Translations under genes and position numbers: made by a program
Source of the DNA: Pseudomonas sp. p1(2021b)
GTDB lineage: Bacteria; Pseudomonadota; Gammaproteobacteria; Pseudomonadales; Pseudomonadaceae
Length of the DNA: 64,000 nt
Reading direction: 5' to 3'
NCBI RefSeq assembly: GCF_020151015.1
Contig: NZ_CP083746.1
Location: forward strand, 3,811,001-3,875,000
Notes under the pieces: generated by a model
The model's input: the letters and a program-made list of their open reading frames with translations, nothing else
What the model was told of the DNA's origin: nothing
The model's database searches: none
Shown: in pieces, positions 18,340 to 27,720 of the stretch
Layout of the letters: each line of letters begins with the position of its first letter
Numbering within the stretch: the stretch's first letter is position 1

Positions 18340-19016
18340 CGGATGGCCATCTGGTTATCGGCGAGCGCGACGTGGGTCACCCGCTCGCCCTGGTTGATCG
18401 ATGCACCTGGTCGTAGCCCGGGCAGGGCCGCGATCATGGCGCTCTGGTTGCCCTGGTAGCCATCGAACAGCTCGATCGGCAACTGCAGGGCCGGGCGCAC
18501 GCCGAAATAGCTGTCGGCCCAGCTGCCCACGAACACCTCGCCATCGCCCTGTTGTTGCCAGATGAAGTCTGGGATGGTGAACACCTGGGCCAGGCTTTCC
18601 ATGGCCTGGTAACCGGTGGCCAGGCTGTAGAAGTACGGCGCCCGGGTTGTGGCGTAGGTCCGGTCGGGCACGCGGAAGCGCAGGCCTGTCTGACGGCTCA
18701 CCTCCTCGAGCACAGCGCGCAGATCCACATGGCGCAGATTCATTGGCAGCGGCTTGGCTAGGATCGCGGCGAGCTCGCGGCAGAACAGCACCTGGTGCTT
18801 CGTGTTTGCGGCGGTGCTGCGCTCCACGTAGCCGATGAAATGGCGCTGCAGCGGCTTGTCGTTGTAGCCGATGTCGAATGTCACCAGCCCCTTGAGCGGC
18901 GCGCTGGCCTGCACGGTGAATGTAGCCCGCCCCGGGTTGCGCAGCTCAAGGCGCACGTCGGCCTTCACCAGGTCCAGGACCTGGCCACCGACGGAAATCA
19001 CCTGGTGCAGCTTCAC
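18312..19016 (-). CDS. Baseplate hub protein (gpD-like)
   Basis: The 234-residue product resembles the first domain of tail hub proteins (gpD/gp27 type): NPGRATFTVQASAPLKGLVTFDIGYNDKPLQRHFIGYVERSTAA and LREVLEEVSRQTGLRF-like sequence (DLRAVLEEVSRQTGLRFRVPDR). It is shorter than P2 gpD (about 390 residues). It should sit between the tube and the spike encoded downstream, which overlaps it by 28 bases; it overlaps the upstream gene by 4. Function is inferred from position and fold-like pattern. Confidence 0.65.
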   Translation of the reverse strand: MKLHQVISVGGQVLDLVKADVRLELRNPGRATFTVQASAPLKGLVTFDIGYNDKPLQRHFIGYVERSTAANTKHQVLFCRELAAILAKPLPMNLRHVDLRAVLEEVSRQTGLRFRVPDRTYATTRAPYFYSLATGYQAMESLAQVFTIPDFIWQQQGDGEVFVGSWADSYFGVRPALQLPIELFDGYQGNQSAMIAALPGLRPGASINQGERVTHVALADNQMAIRWKTQSAAQ

Positions 19017-19561
19017 GACGCGCTCCCCAGCCAGTCATCCACTTTCTTCAAGGTGGCTTCGAAGCCTGTCAGCTCCTGACCCTTGCCCGCTTCACCGCCG
19101 GTACCGGCGGTACCGCCCACGCCCGAGCCGGTCCCGGACTGGGACTGGACCGCGTTCGGGGCTCGGCGCTTCTCGACCTTCTCGGGGTTCGACTTCTTCT
19201 CGGCCAGGCTGAACTGCACCCGCCAGCAGTTGAGGATGTCGTCTTCCCGGGCGCTAACACCGTCCGAAAACTGCACTTGGCGCATGCCGAAGGCGGCAGC
19301 CGTGTCGTTCACGATGCGGTACATCTTGAGCTGGCCACCGCCCTCGGTGGCCTCGGCCAGGCGCATCAGATTGCGTAGCCATTGGTGGTCGACGTAAGGG
19401 ATGGTCAGCGTCACGGTGAGGGTCTTGGGCTTAAAGCCCTTGTGCGCTGTCTCGGTGTTGCTGGTCTGCCCTGAAAGGTCGTCGGCCTCGATGCGCAGGT
19501 TCGCGGTGATCTTGAGCGTCTTGCCCCGGACTTGCTCGCCGTCTAGGAGTAACTGAGTCAT
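19013..19561 (-). CDS. Baseplate complex protein
   Basis: The 182-residue product starts MTQLLLDGEQVRGKTLKITA and has a soluble, beta-rich first half (KTLTVTLTIPYVDHQWLRNLMRLAEA) and a Gly/Thr/Ser-rich linker near residues 140-160. Its place, directly before the hub and spike and translationally coupled to both neighbours, points to a baseplate component. I chose the ATG at 19,561, which overlaps the preceding stop, rather than the frame to 19,636. Specific function is not known to me. Confidence 0.6.
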   Translation of the reverse strand: MTQLLLDGEQVRGKTLKITANLRIEADDLSGQTSNTETAHKGFKPKTLTVTLTIPYVDHQWLRNLMRLAEATEGGGQLKMYRIVNDTAAAFGMRQVQFSDGVSAREDDILNCWRVQFSLAEKKSNPEKVEKRRAPNAVQSQSGTGSGVGGTAGTGGEAGKGQELTGFEATLKKVDDWLGSAS

Positions 19562-20481
19562 AGGCCTACCAACTCCTGTACGAAGCTCAGGCCTTTCTGG
19601 GAGCCGACCAGGAGCACGCCGGCACAGATCACCCATTCATGCCCTGGGTTATCCCCTTCCAGCAGAGCCCGGCGCAGGTCGCTCACGGTGCCTGGGCCGA
19701 CCAGACGTGCGCGAATGCTGGTGTCCTCGGCACTGTCCTCGAGGAGCTTGCGCAGGTCGGCCAGCATCTGGTCACGGTCGCGCTGCTGGGTAGCTTTGCG
19801 TGTGGCCAATGCGGCCAGGTCTGCCATGGGCGAGCTGTCAGCGGCATAGCCCTCCAGGACGGCCACCTGGCCGGCCATGGATTGCTGGGAGGCTTTGACG
19901 ACCGTGCAGCGCTCCAAGGGCAGCGGCTGCCACCGTGGCAGCGGTCCAGCTTGGGGTATGTCCCACTTTTCGGTTTCCAGCTTCGCTAGGTGGCCTGCTC
20001 GACGCTCAGTACGGACCAACTCAGGCACCGGCATCAGCCCATTGAAGCGGGCCAGGCTCGCCGCGAGGCGGTCATAGCGAGTGGCCAGGAACAGTACACA
20101 GAGCGCGTAACGCTCGCCCTGGGGGCGCCCGGCGTCGGTGGCATCGGTCAATTTGCGGGCTAGCTCCTGGAGCAGGTTCGGCGCTGACAGGAAACGCTGG
20201 TACCCGCGCCCCTGACCAATCCCGCTCTGGAACGGTGTCACCACCAGGCACGCCGGCGGATCGTTCAATTGCTCGGCCAGGGCTTTCCGTCCAGCCTCGA
20301 TCGCGCCTTGGGCAGCGGCGCCGACAGGTCCAGGGCTCGTGCTCGCGATGCCCTGCAGGCCAGCTACCCGTGCGCCGGTGCTGATCAACTCGCTGCCCGC
20401 CAGTTGCTTGGCCGAATCGAGCTGGCCCATCCATTGCGTGGCCTGTGATGGCCAACGCATTTTCACGTTCGACCAGGTCAT
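19558..20481 (-). CDS. Phage tail-region protein of unknown function
   Basis: The 307-residue product begins with an Ala/Gly-rich helical part and has a region resembling a globular tail component (YALCVLFLATRYDRLAASLARFNGLMPVPELVRTERRAGHLAKLETEKWDIPQ). It then has charged helices (ALATRKATQQRDRDQMLADLRKLL). I do not recognise a named family. It overlaps both neighbours by 4 bases in the baseplate part of the late operon, so a structural or assembly role in the baseplate is likely. Confidence 0.55.
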   Translation of the reverse strand: MTWSNVKMRWPSQATQWMGQLDSAKQLAGSELISTGARVAGLQGIASTSPGPVGAAAQGAIEAGRKALAEQLNDPPACLVVTPFQSGIGQGRGYQRFLSAPNLLQELARKLTDATDAGRPQGERYALCVLFLATRYDRLAASLARFNGLMPVPELVRTERRAGHLAKLETEKWDIPQAGPLPRWQPLPLERCTVVKASQQSMAGQVAVLEGYAADSSPMADLAALATRKATQQRDRDQMLADLRKLLEDSAEDTSIRARLVGPGTVSDLRRALLEGDNPGHEWVICAGVLLVGSQKGLSFVQELVGL

Positions 20482-20960
20482 ACTCGCATGCCCTGATCAA
20501 TGTTCCACTTCAGGGATTCGGCCTGCAGCCACTCCGGCATCACCGGCCGCCCGGCGGCAGTAGGGAACTGGGCAAGTTCTGGCCAGTCACGGAGTGCACG
20601 GCGATAAAACTGCAGTTCCTGGTACTGCTCTTCTGTCAGCGTGGTAGCACCTTGTTCAATCTCGTCACGATGTCGAGAAACGAGCGCGTCAGTTGCTGTA
20701 AGTTGAGCATCACGCCAAGCACGCTCAATGATGATGATGACTTCAGGAGCAAGCGGTGGCGCATCTTTGGTAATAGGCTTACCATCGTAGTCAGCACTAA
20801 GTACACGCCCCAGCTCTTGCTCAGCCAGTAACTTGATATGTTGTTCAGCTGAAATATAGACGCCATCCTCCGGCCATCCCTCGGCGCTCTGTGCGTAGAC
20901 GCTCCGTAACACTACGGGATAAAAAGACAAGCGGCTTGGAGAAAATACATAAGCACTCAT
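20478..20960 (-). CDS. Tail fibre assembly protein
   Basis: The 160-residue product follows the fibre gene and ends with the pattern of Tfa/gpG-type chaperones: LTEEQYQELQFYRRALRDWPELAQFPTAAGRPVMPEWL. These chaperones help trimerise the tail fibre encoded upstream. The N-terminal half (GVYISAEQHIKLLAEQELGRVLSADYDGKPI) is also typical. The codon use and base composition of this gene and the fibre tip are a little more AT-rich than the rest of the operon, as is common for exchangeable host-range modules. Confidence 0.82.
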   Translation of the reverse strand: MSAYVFSPSRLSFYPVVLRSVYAQSAEGWPEDGVYISAEQHIKLLAEQELGRVLSADYDGKPITKDAPPLAPEVIIIIERAWRDAQLTATDALVSRHRDEIEQGATTLTEEQYQELQFYRRALRDWPELAQFPTAAGRPVMPEWLQAESLKWNIDQGMRV

Positions 20961-20969
20961 AAATGTCTC

Positions 20970-23339
20970 CTATCGACCAATGGCTCTGATAAAAACTAGA
21001 GACGAAGGGCTGCCGCCACTCCAGTTCAAGCCGAGACGAACCTGTGAGTTGTTGATGAAACTTGCCGAAACGCTTAAAGAACCAGTTGTTCCCGGAGCAG
21101 AACTTGGTCCGACCGGTGTGGCCTGGACGTTAAGTGCTTGATTGGGGAACGCAATGGGCAGGTTGACCACGACTTCGGTATTGTCAGCGCCAGATGCCTG
21201 AATCCACTGTTCGATAAAGCCGGTGTCCTCATCCCGCCACCAACCCGACGTGCTGAGAGAGGCGGTCGCAGGTACACCCGCGCCGATGGTCGATCGAGCT
21301 CCTGCAGGCGTATTCGCTCCAAGCCCGCCGCGAGAAAGTGGCAGGATGCCCGCTTGGACCTTTGAAGCATCCACCGTCAACGGGATAGTGATGTTTGCGC
21401 TGCCGTCGAAATTCGCAGCTCCTGAGCCCGCTCCTGAAATTGAGATGGTGCGAGGTGTGGCGAGCTTCAGTGCCGTCGGGGCCTGGCCGGCCCCGTTGCC
21501 CGTGCCTCCTCGTGCAATGGGTAGAATGCCGGTTGTCAGCTTGGATGTATCCAAAGCGGGAATATCTGCTGCAACTAGCGCAGCCCCGCCAGTGACTAGG
21601 CCCTTAGCATTGACGGTAACTTTAGGGTAACTACCTGCAGCAACACCGCTATTGGCAAGAGTGATAGTCGCAGAGACATTGCTAGTACCATCGAACGCAA
21701 CGGCCCAGCTAGCATCACCAGAAGCGCTCAAGGTGCGCTGTGCGGCAAGCTTGGTTGCTGCGGCTGCCGTGCCATTGACGTTGATGTTGTAGGTTCCAAC
21801 AAGACGTGCAATAGGAACGGTACCCTCGCCCAGATAGTTGGCGTTGAGCTCTACCAAACCGGAACCGTTACCAATGAGCCGGGTGGCGTACAGTTCTCCC
21901 GTTTCCATCTTGAAAACGAACGGGTTGGAAATCCAAGAGCCGTCTAGCCGACTGTAGCGACCAATACGTAGCTCGTTGCCACCCTCTAGACCGCCCGCAT
22001 GGAGCATCACTCGATCGCCATAGCCACCTTGCAATGCGATTGAGGACCACCAATCAGTAGAAATAACGACGTTGCCAGTAAGCGTCCCGCCTGCAGTTGA
22101 AAACTTGCCATCTAGCGCCGCCTGCAACCCAGCAGTTTGCGCAATAGTATGGCCATGCTTGGTAGGGTCCACTACAACCGGAATAGCCAGATCTGCGGCC
22201 CCATCGAAGACGCCGCTACCGGTCGCACCACCGGTCAAGCTGATGGTCCGGGCCGTGGCTAGCCTGGCCGCCTTGCCGACGATCGACACACCCGAAATGA
22301 TGTTGTTGATGGCGGCCTGCAGAAGGTTGCGCACGGCCTGGACCATGTTGGTGGTGGCCAGGACGGCGGTGCTGTTGTTGGCAGGGTCGTTGCTGATGGC
22401 GTTCGGGATCTGGTCCAGCCCCACGTCGCCCTTGGTCGTTGCCTGGGCGCGCAATTGCGGGTAGGTGCCGATCTTGGCCGCGAAGTGCTTCACCACCGGC
22501 CCGGTGATCGCTTCGACCGGGCGTCGATCGCTGATTACCGCGGCTGTCAGATCGGCTAGGGGGATGCAGTAGTGCTGCACGCCCAGGGCGTCTTTGTAGT
22601 CGGGTTTCGCGGCGGCACAGACCAGGCTCCAGCGGGCCACCACGTCATTCAACTGCCGCTCCAGGACAACATCGAGCCAGACTGTTGTCGGCAGGGCCGC
22701 AGCGGGTACGGCCAGCCCGGCAGGGACATTCACCCGAACGCCTTCGACGTAGGCCAGGCCGGGCTTGATCTGGTACGCGGTACCGACCTTTTCCACCTGC
22801 AGGCCGGTGTCGAAGAAACAGGCGCGCCCGAACATGTCGCGGTTGCTCAGACGCTCGCGCTCATCGATGCCGGCCAGGCGCACGGTGAAATCGTGCTGCC
22901 AAGTCTTGGCATCGATGCTGATACCGGTGGTTTCCTGGGCACCGTCGTATTCGACCAGGACGTTTCGTGTGACGTTGTTGCCGAGCTGCAGCGGCGGGAT
23001 GTTCTTGCGCTTCTGCTGCAGCGGCATGTAAGCCACGGCGAACAGCACGCCTTCGGCGGTTTCCAGGCCCATCCAGTTCCAGTCGAAGTCCCCGATGTCG
23101 CTGCCCAGCTGGGCGCTATACACGACCTGGTTGGGGTTCACATAACCGCTGTTTTCCGCCGGAATCACGTAGGTGTAGACGATCTGGTTGGCTGGCGGCT
23201 TGCCTGCAGCCCGGTCGATCGGCGTGTTGGGGTCCAACCCGGGCACGTTCGCGAAGATGAACTTCGACACCACCAGGGCTTGCTTGGCGCCCTGTTTCTG
23301 GGCAATGAGGCTTTCGCCGGCGAGGGTAATTCTTGCCAC
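20970..23339 (-). CDS. Tail fibre protein
   Basis: The 789-residue product starts with a phage tail-collar/DUF3751-type baseplate-attachment domain (about residues 1-170: ARITLAGESLIAQKQGAKQALVVSKFIFANVPGLD, GFDWNW-like DFDWNWMGLE). The shaft carries repeated segments of the type ATARTISLTGGATGSGVFDGAADLAIPV, found at about residues 365, 550 and 660, with the spaced ILPxARGGTG motif between them. The tip (about 700-789) should bind the cell surface. Upstream is gpI, downstream the fibre chaperone. The shaft repeats suggest past duplication. Confidence 0.88.
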   Translation of the reverse strand: MARITLAGESLIAQKQGAKQALVVSKFIFANVPGLDPNTPIDRAAGKPPANQIVYTYVIPAENSGYVNPNQVVYSAQLGSDIGDFDWNWMGLETAEGVLFAVAYMPLQQKRKNIPPLQLGNNVTRNVLVEYDGAQETTGISIDAKTWQHDFTVRLAGIDERERLSNRDMFGRACFFDTGLQVEKVGTAYQIKPGLAYVEGVRVNVPAGLAVPAAALPTTVWLDVVLERQLNDVVARWSLVCAAAKPDYKDALGVQHYCIPLADLTAAVISDRRPVEAITGPVVKHFAAKIGTYPQLRAQATTKGDVGLDQIPNAISNDPANNSTAVLATTNMVQAVRNLLQAAINNIISGVSIVGKAARLATARTISLTGGATGSGVFDGAADLAIPVVVDPTKHGHTIAQTAGLQAALDGKFSTAGGTLTGNVVISTDWWSSIALQGGYGDRVMLHAGGLEGGNELRIGRYSRLDGSWISNPFVFKMETGELYATRLIGNGSGLVELNANYLGEGTVPIARLVGTYNINVNGTAAAATKLAAQRTLSASGDASWAVAFDGTSNVSATITLANSGVAAGSYPKVTVNAKGLVTGGAALVAADIPALDTSKLTTGILPIARGGTGNGAGQAPTALKLATPRTISISGAGSGAANFDGSANITIPLTVDASKVQAGILPLSRGGLGANTPAGARSTIGAGVPATASLSTSGWWRDEDTGFIEQWIQASGADNTEVVVNLPIAFPNQALNVQATPVGPSSAPGTTGSLSVSASFINNSQVRLGLNWSGGSPSSLVFIRAIGR

Positions 23340-23348
23340 AGATGGCTC

Positions 23349-23873
23349 CTACAGGCTGGCGACGACGGTTTGCTGGTCGTCGTTGAAGTCGGCAATGAGG
23401 GTGTGCATGGTCACGGGCGTGACCGTCACGAAGTCGTAGCGGCGGCAGGTGCGGCCGTACTGCTGGATGAGCACGCGCAGCAGCTCGGGGTTCTCGGAAA
23501 GCTGGGAGTCGGAAAGGGTCAGCAAGACCACGTCCCAATCGCGATCCGGCATCCGCTCCTCGATCTCGACGTAACCCACCCCGAGACGGCGCAGGATGCG
23601 TTTCAGGCCTGCCGTGCTGCCGGCGTCCACAGCGTTGACGAAGGCGTACTTCACGCGCAAGCGATACAGGCGCTCGGGTTCACCGTCGAAACGGGTAATG
23701 TCACGCTGCCAGGCCAGCAGATCCAGGATGGTCAGGTGGCAGGTTTCAGCGTCGGCCTGCAGGAGCGGCCATTGCATCCATTCCTCGACCTTTGCCCACC
23801 AGACCTGCGCCGAGGCCTTCAACTTGGTCAGTTCCGGGCCGCTGAGCCAGAACGGCAATTTCAGCTGGATCAT
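23349..23873 (-). CDS. Baseplate wedge protein gpI
   Basis: The 174-residue product matches the P2 gpI family: LTILDLLAWQRDITRFDGEPERLYRLRVKYAFVNAVDAGSTAGLKRILRRLG. It links gpJ to the tail fibre in the baseplate. It overlaps the end of gpJ by 4 bases and precedes the fibre gene by 9. The order J-I-fibre is the P2 order. Confidence 0.85.
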   Translation of the reverse strand: MIQLKLPFWLSGPELTKLKASAQVWWAKVEEWMQWPLLQADAETCHLTILDLLAWQRDITRFDGEPERLYRLRVKYAFVNAVDAGSTAGLKRILRRLGVGYVEIEERMPDRDWDVVLLTLSDSQLSENPELLRVLIQQYGRTCRRYDFVTVTPVTMHTLIADFNDDQQTVVASL

Positions 23874-25039
23874 GCCGGCACCACCGTCAGCGACTTGAGG
23901 CGCGGAATGTTCAACTGCGACACGATGTCCGCGTTATCGAAGCGCAGGGACTGGATGTCCGGGAACTGCTGGTGCAGCTCCTCGCCCAGGCGGCTGAAGG
24001 AGAAGCGCGATTGTGGGAGCGTCAGCGTCGGCTGATAGTCGCTCTGTGTGCTTTCCCGCAACGCGGCGCGGACGAACTGCTCAATGTTGGCCTGCAGGGC
24101 TTCGCGCCGGTCGGCGGTCAAGTTCGGTACCGGCCAATAGGTCATACGCACGTCATGCAGTGTTTCCGGCATGACAAAGACGACCAGGTCATCACCATGG
24201 CCATGGTTTCCGCCGTCCCGGATATGGGCGTTTATCTGCTCCAGGTAGGTGGCCGCCGGCACGTTAGCGTCGAACAGCACATAGGCGTTCGCGCTGCCTG
24301 GCCCGCGTGGCGCACCATGCTCGAAGTAGACGCCGTCGGGGCGCACACCAGGGAAGGCGGCGATCATGGCGCGGTATACCGCATCGGTGTGCCACTGGTT
24401 GACCGCGCTGAACTGGTTGCGCACGCGCAGGCGCAGTTGATCGTCAGGCTCAGGGTCGGCCCCGGGCTCGGTCATCCAGTCATCAGCGTTCACGACCTGG
24501 GCGATGCCCGGGATCGGCTCGACCAGAATGGCGTAGTAGCCCGGGGCGAGGTTGTAACCGCTGCCCACTTCCATTGCCTGCGCAGGGACTGGCTGTTGCA
24601 GCTGGCCATCGGCGAACACAGCGGGTTCAGTGGTCACCAGCCGGTAGACGTGGCCATTGATCGCGGCAGACTGGACCACCACGCCGGCGGGTATCTCCAG
24701 CTCGCCGGCGGTGTTCTCGCGGGTGAACAGCAGCACGCCCTGGGCCTTGGTCGCCCCTTTGCGCTCGACGTTGACCGCCCAGGCCAGCATGTCCAGCCAT
24801 TTACCGCCGGCGGTCTTGACGAAGAAGTTGGGCAACACGGTGTCGCTGACGAAGCCAATCAGCCAAAGCACAGGCTTGGTCACCAGGGCGGTGACCAGGC
24901 GCCAGAACGGCGAATAGGCACTGGTATTGCTGAGCTTGCTGCCCTGCGCGGCTACCTCGGCCTCCCAGGCCTGGCGCAGGTCCGCATCGGTCGTGGGGAT
25001 GCCGGCGTCCTTCAACGCCTGGCGAAAATCTACGTTCAC
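23870..25039 (-). CDS. Baseplate protein gpJ
   Basis: The 389-residue product is a Baseplate_J family protein. It has the signature GVVVQSAAINGHVYRLVTTEPAVFADG and the conserved core EVGSGYNLAPGYYAILVEPIPGIAQVVNADDWMTEPGADPEPDDQLRLRVRNQF. It forms the outer wedge of the baseplate together with gpI. It overlaps the DUF2590 gene by 4 bases upstream and gpI by 4 downstream. Confidence 0.93.
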   Translation of the reverse strand: MNVDFRQALKDAGIPTTDADLRQAWEAEVAAQGSKLSNTSAYSPFWRLVTALVTKPVLWLIGFVSDTVLPNFFVKTAGGKWLDMLAWAVNVERKGATKAQGVLLFTRENTAGELEIPAGVVVQSAAINGHVYRLVTTEPAVFADGQLQQPVPAQAMEVGSGYNLAPGYYAILVEPIPGIAQVVNADDWMTEPGADPEPDDQLRLRVRNQFSAVNQWHTDAVYRAMIAAFPGVRPDGVYFEHGAPRGPGSANAYVLFDANVPAATYLEQINAHIRDGGNHGHGDDLVVFVMPETLHDVRMTYWPVPNLTADRREALQANIEQFVRAALRESTQSDYQPTLTLPQSRFSFSRLGEELHQQFPDIQSLRFDNADIVSQLNIPRLKSLTVVPA

Positions 25040-25353
25040 AGGTGTACCTCGATATCACCGAATTTCAGGGTTTTCGCAGTGACCAGGTACACGCCTGGCC
25101 TGTCCTCGAGGATCCGCGCAGTGCCCGGCACCAAGCGTTCGTCGTCCTCCACCAGCAGCTCCAGTTGCAGAATGCAGTCGGCCTGGCGCTGCCGGCTGCG
25201 CTCGCCCATGAGGGTCACCAGCAGACCACTCTCGCGGATCATGTGAGCGATGTCCTGGGCGATGCTCGCCCGATCCTCGATCAGCAGCGGCTGACGGGAC
25301 GGGTCAAGCACCAGGTCATTGCCTTGGATGAGCAGGTCGATGTATTCGCCCAT
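25036..25353 (-). CDS. DUF2590 baseplate protein (gpW/gp25-like position)
   Basis: The 105-residue product has the DUF2590 pattern: IDLLIQGNDLVLDPSRQPLLIEDRASIAQDIAHMIRESGLL, then QLELLVEDDERLVPGTARI. The family occurs in HP1/K139-like tails, in the place of P2 gpW, a lysozyme-like baseplate wedge piece. The ATG at 25,353 overlaps the tape-measure stop (TGATG); an in-frame TTG lies one codon earlier. Confidence 0.85.
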   Translation of the reverse strand: MGEYIDLLIQGNDLVLDPSRQPLLIEDRASIAQDIAHMIRESGLLVTLMGERSRQRQADCILQLELLVEDDERLVPGTARILEDRPGVYLVTAKTLKFGDIEVHL

Positions 25354-27713
25354 CAACCCACCGCCATGCTGAGCATGCTTTCCAGCTCCAGCGGGGTCAT
25401 GGCCTTGCTGGTGTTGATCTCCACCTTCTCTACATGGAACCTGCGATCCTGGTTCTGGGTGGTGTTCTGGATCTGCTTGAGCAGACCGCCCTGGGGCACG
25501 GCAGTCGGACGGATGGGCGCTACGCTAGGAGCTGCCTGGGCGAGGCGTTCGCGGCTGCGCTCGACCTGGTCGACCGACTCGGTGTGTATCTGGACCTTGG
25601 GCTGCTGCTCCAGGACCTTGAGGACTGGGGTGAGGCTGTCGGGCTGTGCGGGGGAGCGCTCTTGCAGCTTGGCCACCGGCTCCGGTACCGGCGGTACCAG
25701 CTTCAAGGCAGGGACAGCAGGCGCGCTGGGTACCGGTACCACCGGCTGCGCCGGCAGGACCGCCACGGAAGGTGGTACCAGCTGCAGGTGTGGCTTGGGC
25801 TGCTGCTCGAGGACATTGGCCACCGGTGCCGGCGGAACAGCCGCGGCTGGGAGTGGCGTGACCAGGGGGGTAGCCGACTGGACCTGCATCAGGGCCTCGG
25901 CCGAGGGCAGAGGCAGCAGCGGTTCGACCACTGGTGTGACGCCGATCGGTACGGTTTGCCCCGGGATCTCGGGCACCTTGGGAGCCGCCGGCAGGTCACC
26001 GAAACCGGCCTCGATGTTCACACCCGGGATCTTGTTCAGCATGTCGACCAGGCTGCCGATCGCCTTCTGGAAGATCGCGACGATTCCATCCCACGCGGCT
26101 TGTGCCAGGCCAGACCAGCCGCCCATGGAGCCGAACCAGGCGTCGAGCTTCTGCAACTGCTGGTCGACCCACTGGAACGCGGCGGTGTTCATGATCGCCG
26201 CCGACAGCTCGTCCCAGTAGACGATGGCAGCGACGACTGCCGCGACCAGGGCCACGATGCCGGCGACGACCAGCAGCGCGGGGTTTGCCATCATCGCGGC
26301 GTTCACCAGCCAGATCGCGCCCTGCCACAGCAGCATGGCACCCTTGGCCAGGCCCATGACGGCGATCATTGCAAGTACCCGGGCGACCAGCAATACGCAC
26401 TGGATGGAATGGGCAACGAACATGGCGATGCTCTTCCAACCTGTCCAGGTGAGGACTTTCCAGATGGCGACAAGGCCCGTCCAAGTCATCTTGCTCATGC
26501 CGACAATGACGGTCATGGTGCTCAGTGCTGCAGTGATGCCCAGGACGGCCAATGTCGCAATGCCCATCACGCGGGTGAGGTTTGGGAACAGCTGGGTCCA
26601 GCGGGTCAGGGTCTTGCCGATGTCCACTAGGCGGGTCATCAGGGGTTGGAGCATAGGGATCAGGGCCTGACCAAAAGCGATGCGCAGCGCCTGGACTGCA
26701 GCGCCGAACTGTTGCCACGGATCAACCATGGTTTGGGCCATCTTCTCGGCCTGCTCGAGGCCGCGCACCTTGCCCAGCTGATCCATGCCGTTCTTGAAGC
26801 GTTCGGTGTCCTGGGCGAGAGCACCGATCACCTGGGCGCCTTCACCGCCAAAGGCCTCGACCAGCTTGGCATTCGCGGCGGCGTTGCGCAGATCCCCGAA
26901 CCTGCCCTGCAGCTTGGCCAGGATGTCCAGCATCGGCAGGACCTTGCCGTTGGTGTCGGTGAACTTGATCCCCAGCTTGTCCGAGGCGTTGCCGATGTTC
27001 TCGAAGAACGCCTTGTAGCGCCCGCCGGCGTCGCCGCCTTCCATGGTGCTGGACAGGCTGCCGATCACGGCCATTTGCTCGGCCAGGTCGATGCCGGACG
27101 CCGAGGCGATCGCCCCGGCTTCCTTGAAGCCTTCCTTCATCTGCTCGCCACTGGTGCGGAACAGTTGCACAGCCAGGGCGGTCTGGCCGCCCAGTATCTC
27201 GACCCATTGGCTCTTGCCCATGGCGTCGGCCTGCTGCTTCTGCAGGTTGTAGAGCGTGCCGACGTATTCGCCCATCACGTCCTGGTCGGTCTTGGTGGCC
27301 TTGGCCAGCACGCTGCTGGTGTTGGTAAAGGTGGCCAGCTGCTCGCCGGCCAGGCCTTTGATCGCACCTTGGATCTTGTAGGCCGACGCCACGAAGGAGT
27401 CGGCGTTTTCGCCATAGGAGACGGAAAAGTCCAGGGCCTTGGCGTTGAGCGCGTCCAGGGCATCCTCGGCCACACCCAGCGAGCGAACGTCGCCCAGGGC
27501 CCGGTTCACCTGCAGGGCTGGCTCCAGCGAGGCCTCGATGCCGGTCAGCGACCCCCACAGACCGGCCACACCGGTGCCGATCTGCTTGATGTTGGCTTCG
27601 CTTTTCTCGGCCAGGTCGTTGAAACCGGCAGTCACCTTGGCCAGCGGCGCGGTGACCTTGTCGGTCAAAGCCAGGATGAAGTCCAGGCGGCTGGATGCGT
27701 TGTTCGCGCTCAT
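25353..27713 (-). CDS. Tail tape measure protein
   Basis: The 786-residue product is the TP901-type tape measure. An N-terminal helical part (LDFILALTDKVTAPLAKVTAGFNDLAEKSEAN) is followed by TP901 core features (AYKIQGAIKGLAGEQLATFTNTSSVLAKATKTDQDVMGEYVGTLYN). Long hydrophobic segments (about residues 370-500) likely help DNA cross the membrane, and the tail end is rich in Pro, Val and Gln (about 620-740). It sets tail length and is ejected with DNA. It follows the frameshifted chaperone gene, as is usual. Start ATG is at 27,713. Confidence 0.92.
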   Translation of the reverse strand: MSANNASSRLDFILALTDKVTAPLAKVTAGFNDLAEKSEANIKQIGTGVAGLWGSLTGIEASLEPALQVNRALGDVRSLGVAEDALDALNAKALDFSVSYGENADSFVASAYKIQGAIKGLAGEQLATFTNTSSVLAKATKTDQDVMGEYVGTLYNLQKQQADAMGKSQWVEILGGQTALAVQLFRTSGEQMKEGFKEAGAIASASGIDLAEQMAVIGSLSSTMEGGDAGGRYKAFFENIGNASDKLGIKFTDTNGKVLPMLDILAKLQGRFGDLRNAAANAKLVEAFGGEGAQVIGALAQDTERFKNGMDQLGKVRGLEQAEKMAQTMVDPWQQFGAAVQALRIAFGQALIPMLQPLMTRLVDIGKTLTRWTQLFPNLTRVMGIATLAVLGITAALSTMTVIVGMSKMTWTGLVAIWKVLTWTGWKSIAMFVAHSIQCVLLVARVLAMIAVMGLAKGAMLLWQGAIWLVNAAMMANPALLVVAGIVALVAAVVAAIVYWDELSAAIMNTAAFQWVDQQLQKLDAWFGSMGGWSGLAQAAWDGIVAIFQKAIGSLVDMLNKIPGVNIEAGFGDLPAAPKVPEIPGQTVPIGVTPVVEPLLPLPSAEALMQVQSATPLVTPLPAAAVPPAPVANVLEQQPKPHLQLVPPSVAVLPAQPVVPVPSAPAVPALKLVPPVPEPVAKLQERSPAQPDSLTPVLKVLEQQPKVQIHTESVDQVERSRERLAQAAPSVAPIRPTAVPQGGLLKQIQNTTQNQDRRFHVEKVEINTSKAMTPLELESMLSMAVG

Positions 27714-27720
27714 GGGGTGG

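Noticed and set aside
25042-26630. Open frames on the plus strand over the tape measure 3' end
   Set aside because: They are repetitive shadows of the Pro/Val-rich tape-measure tail.
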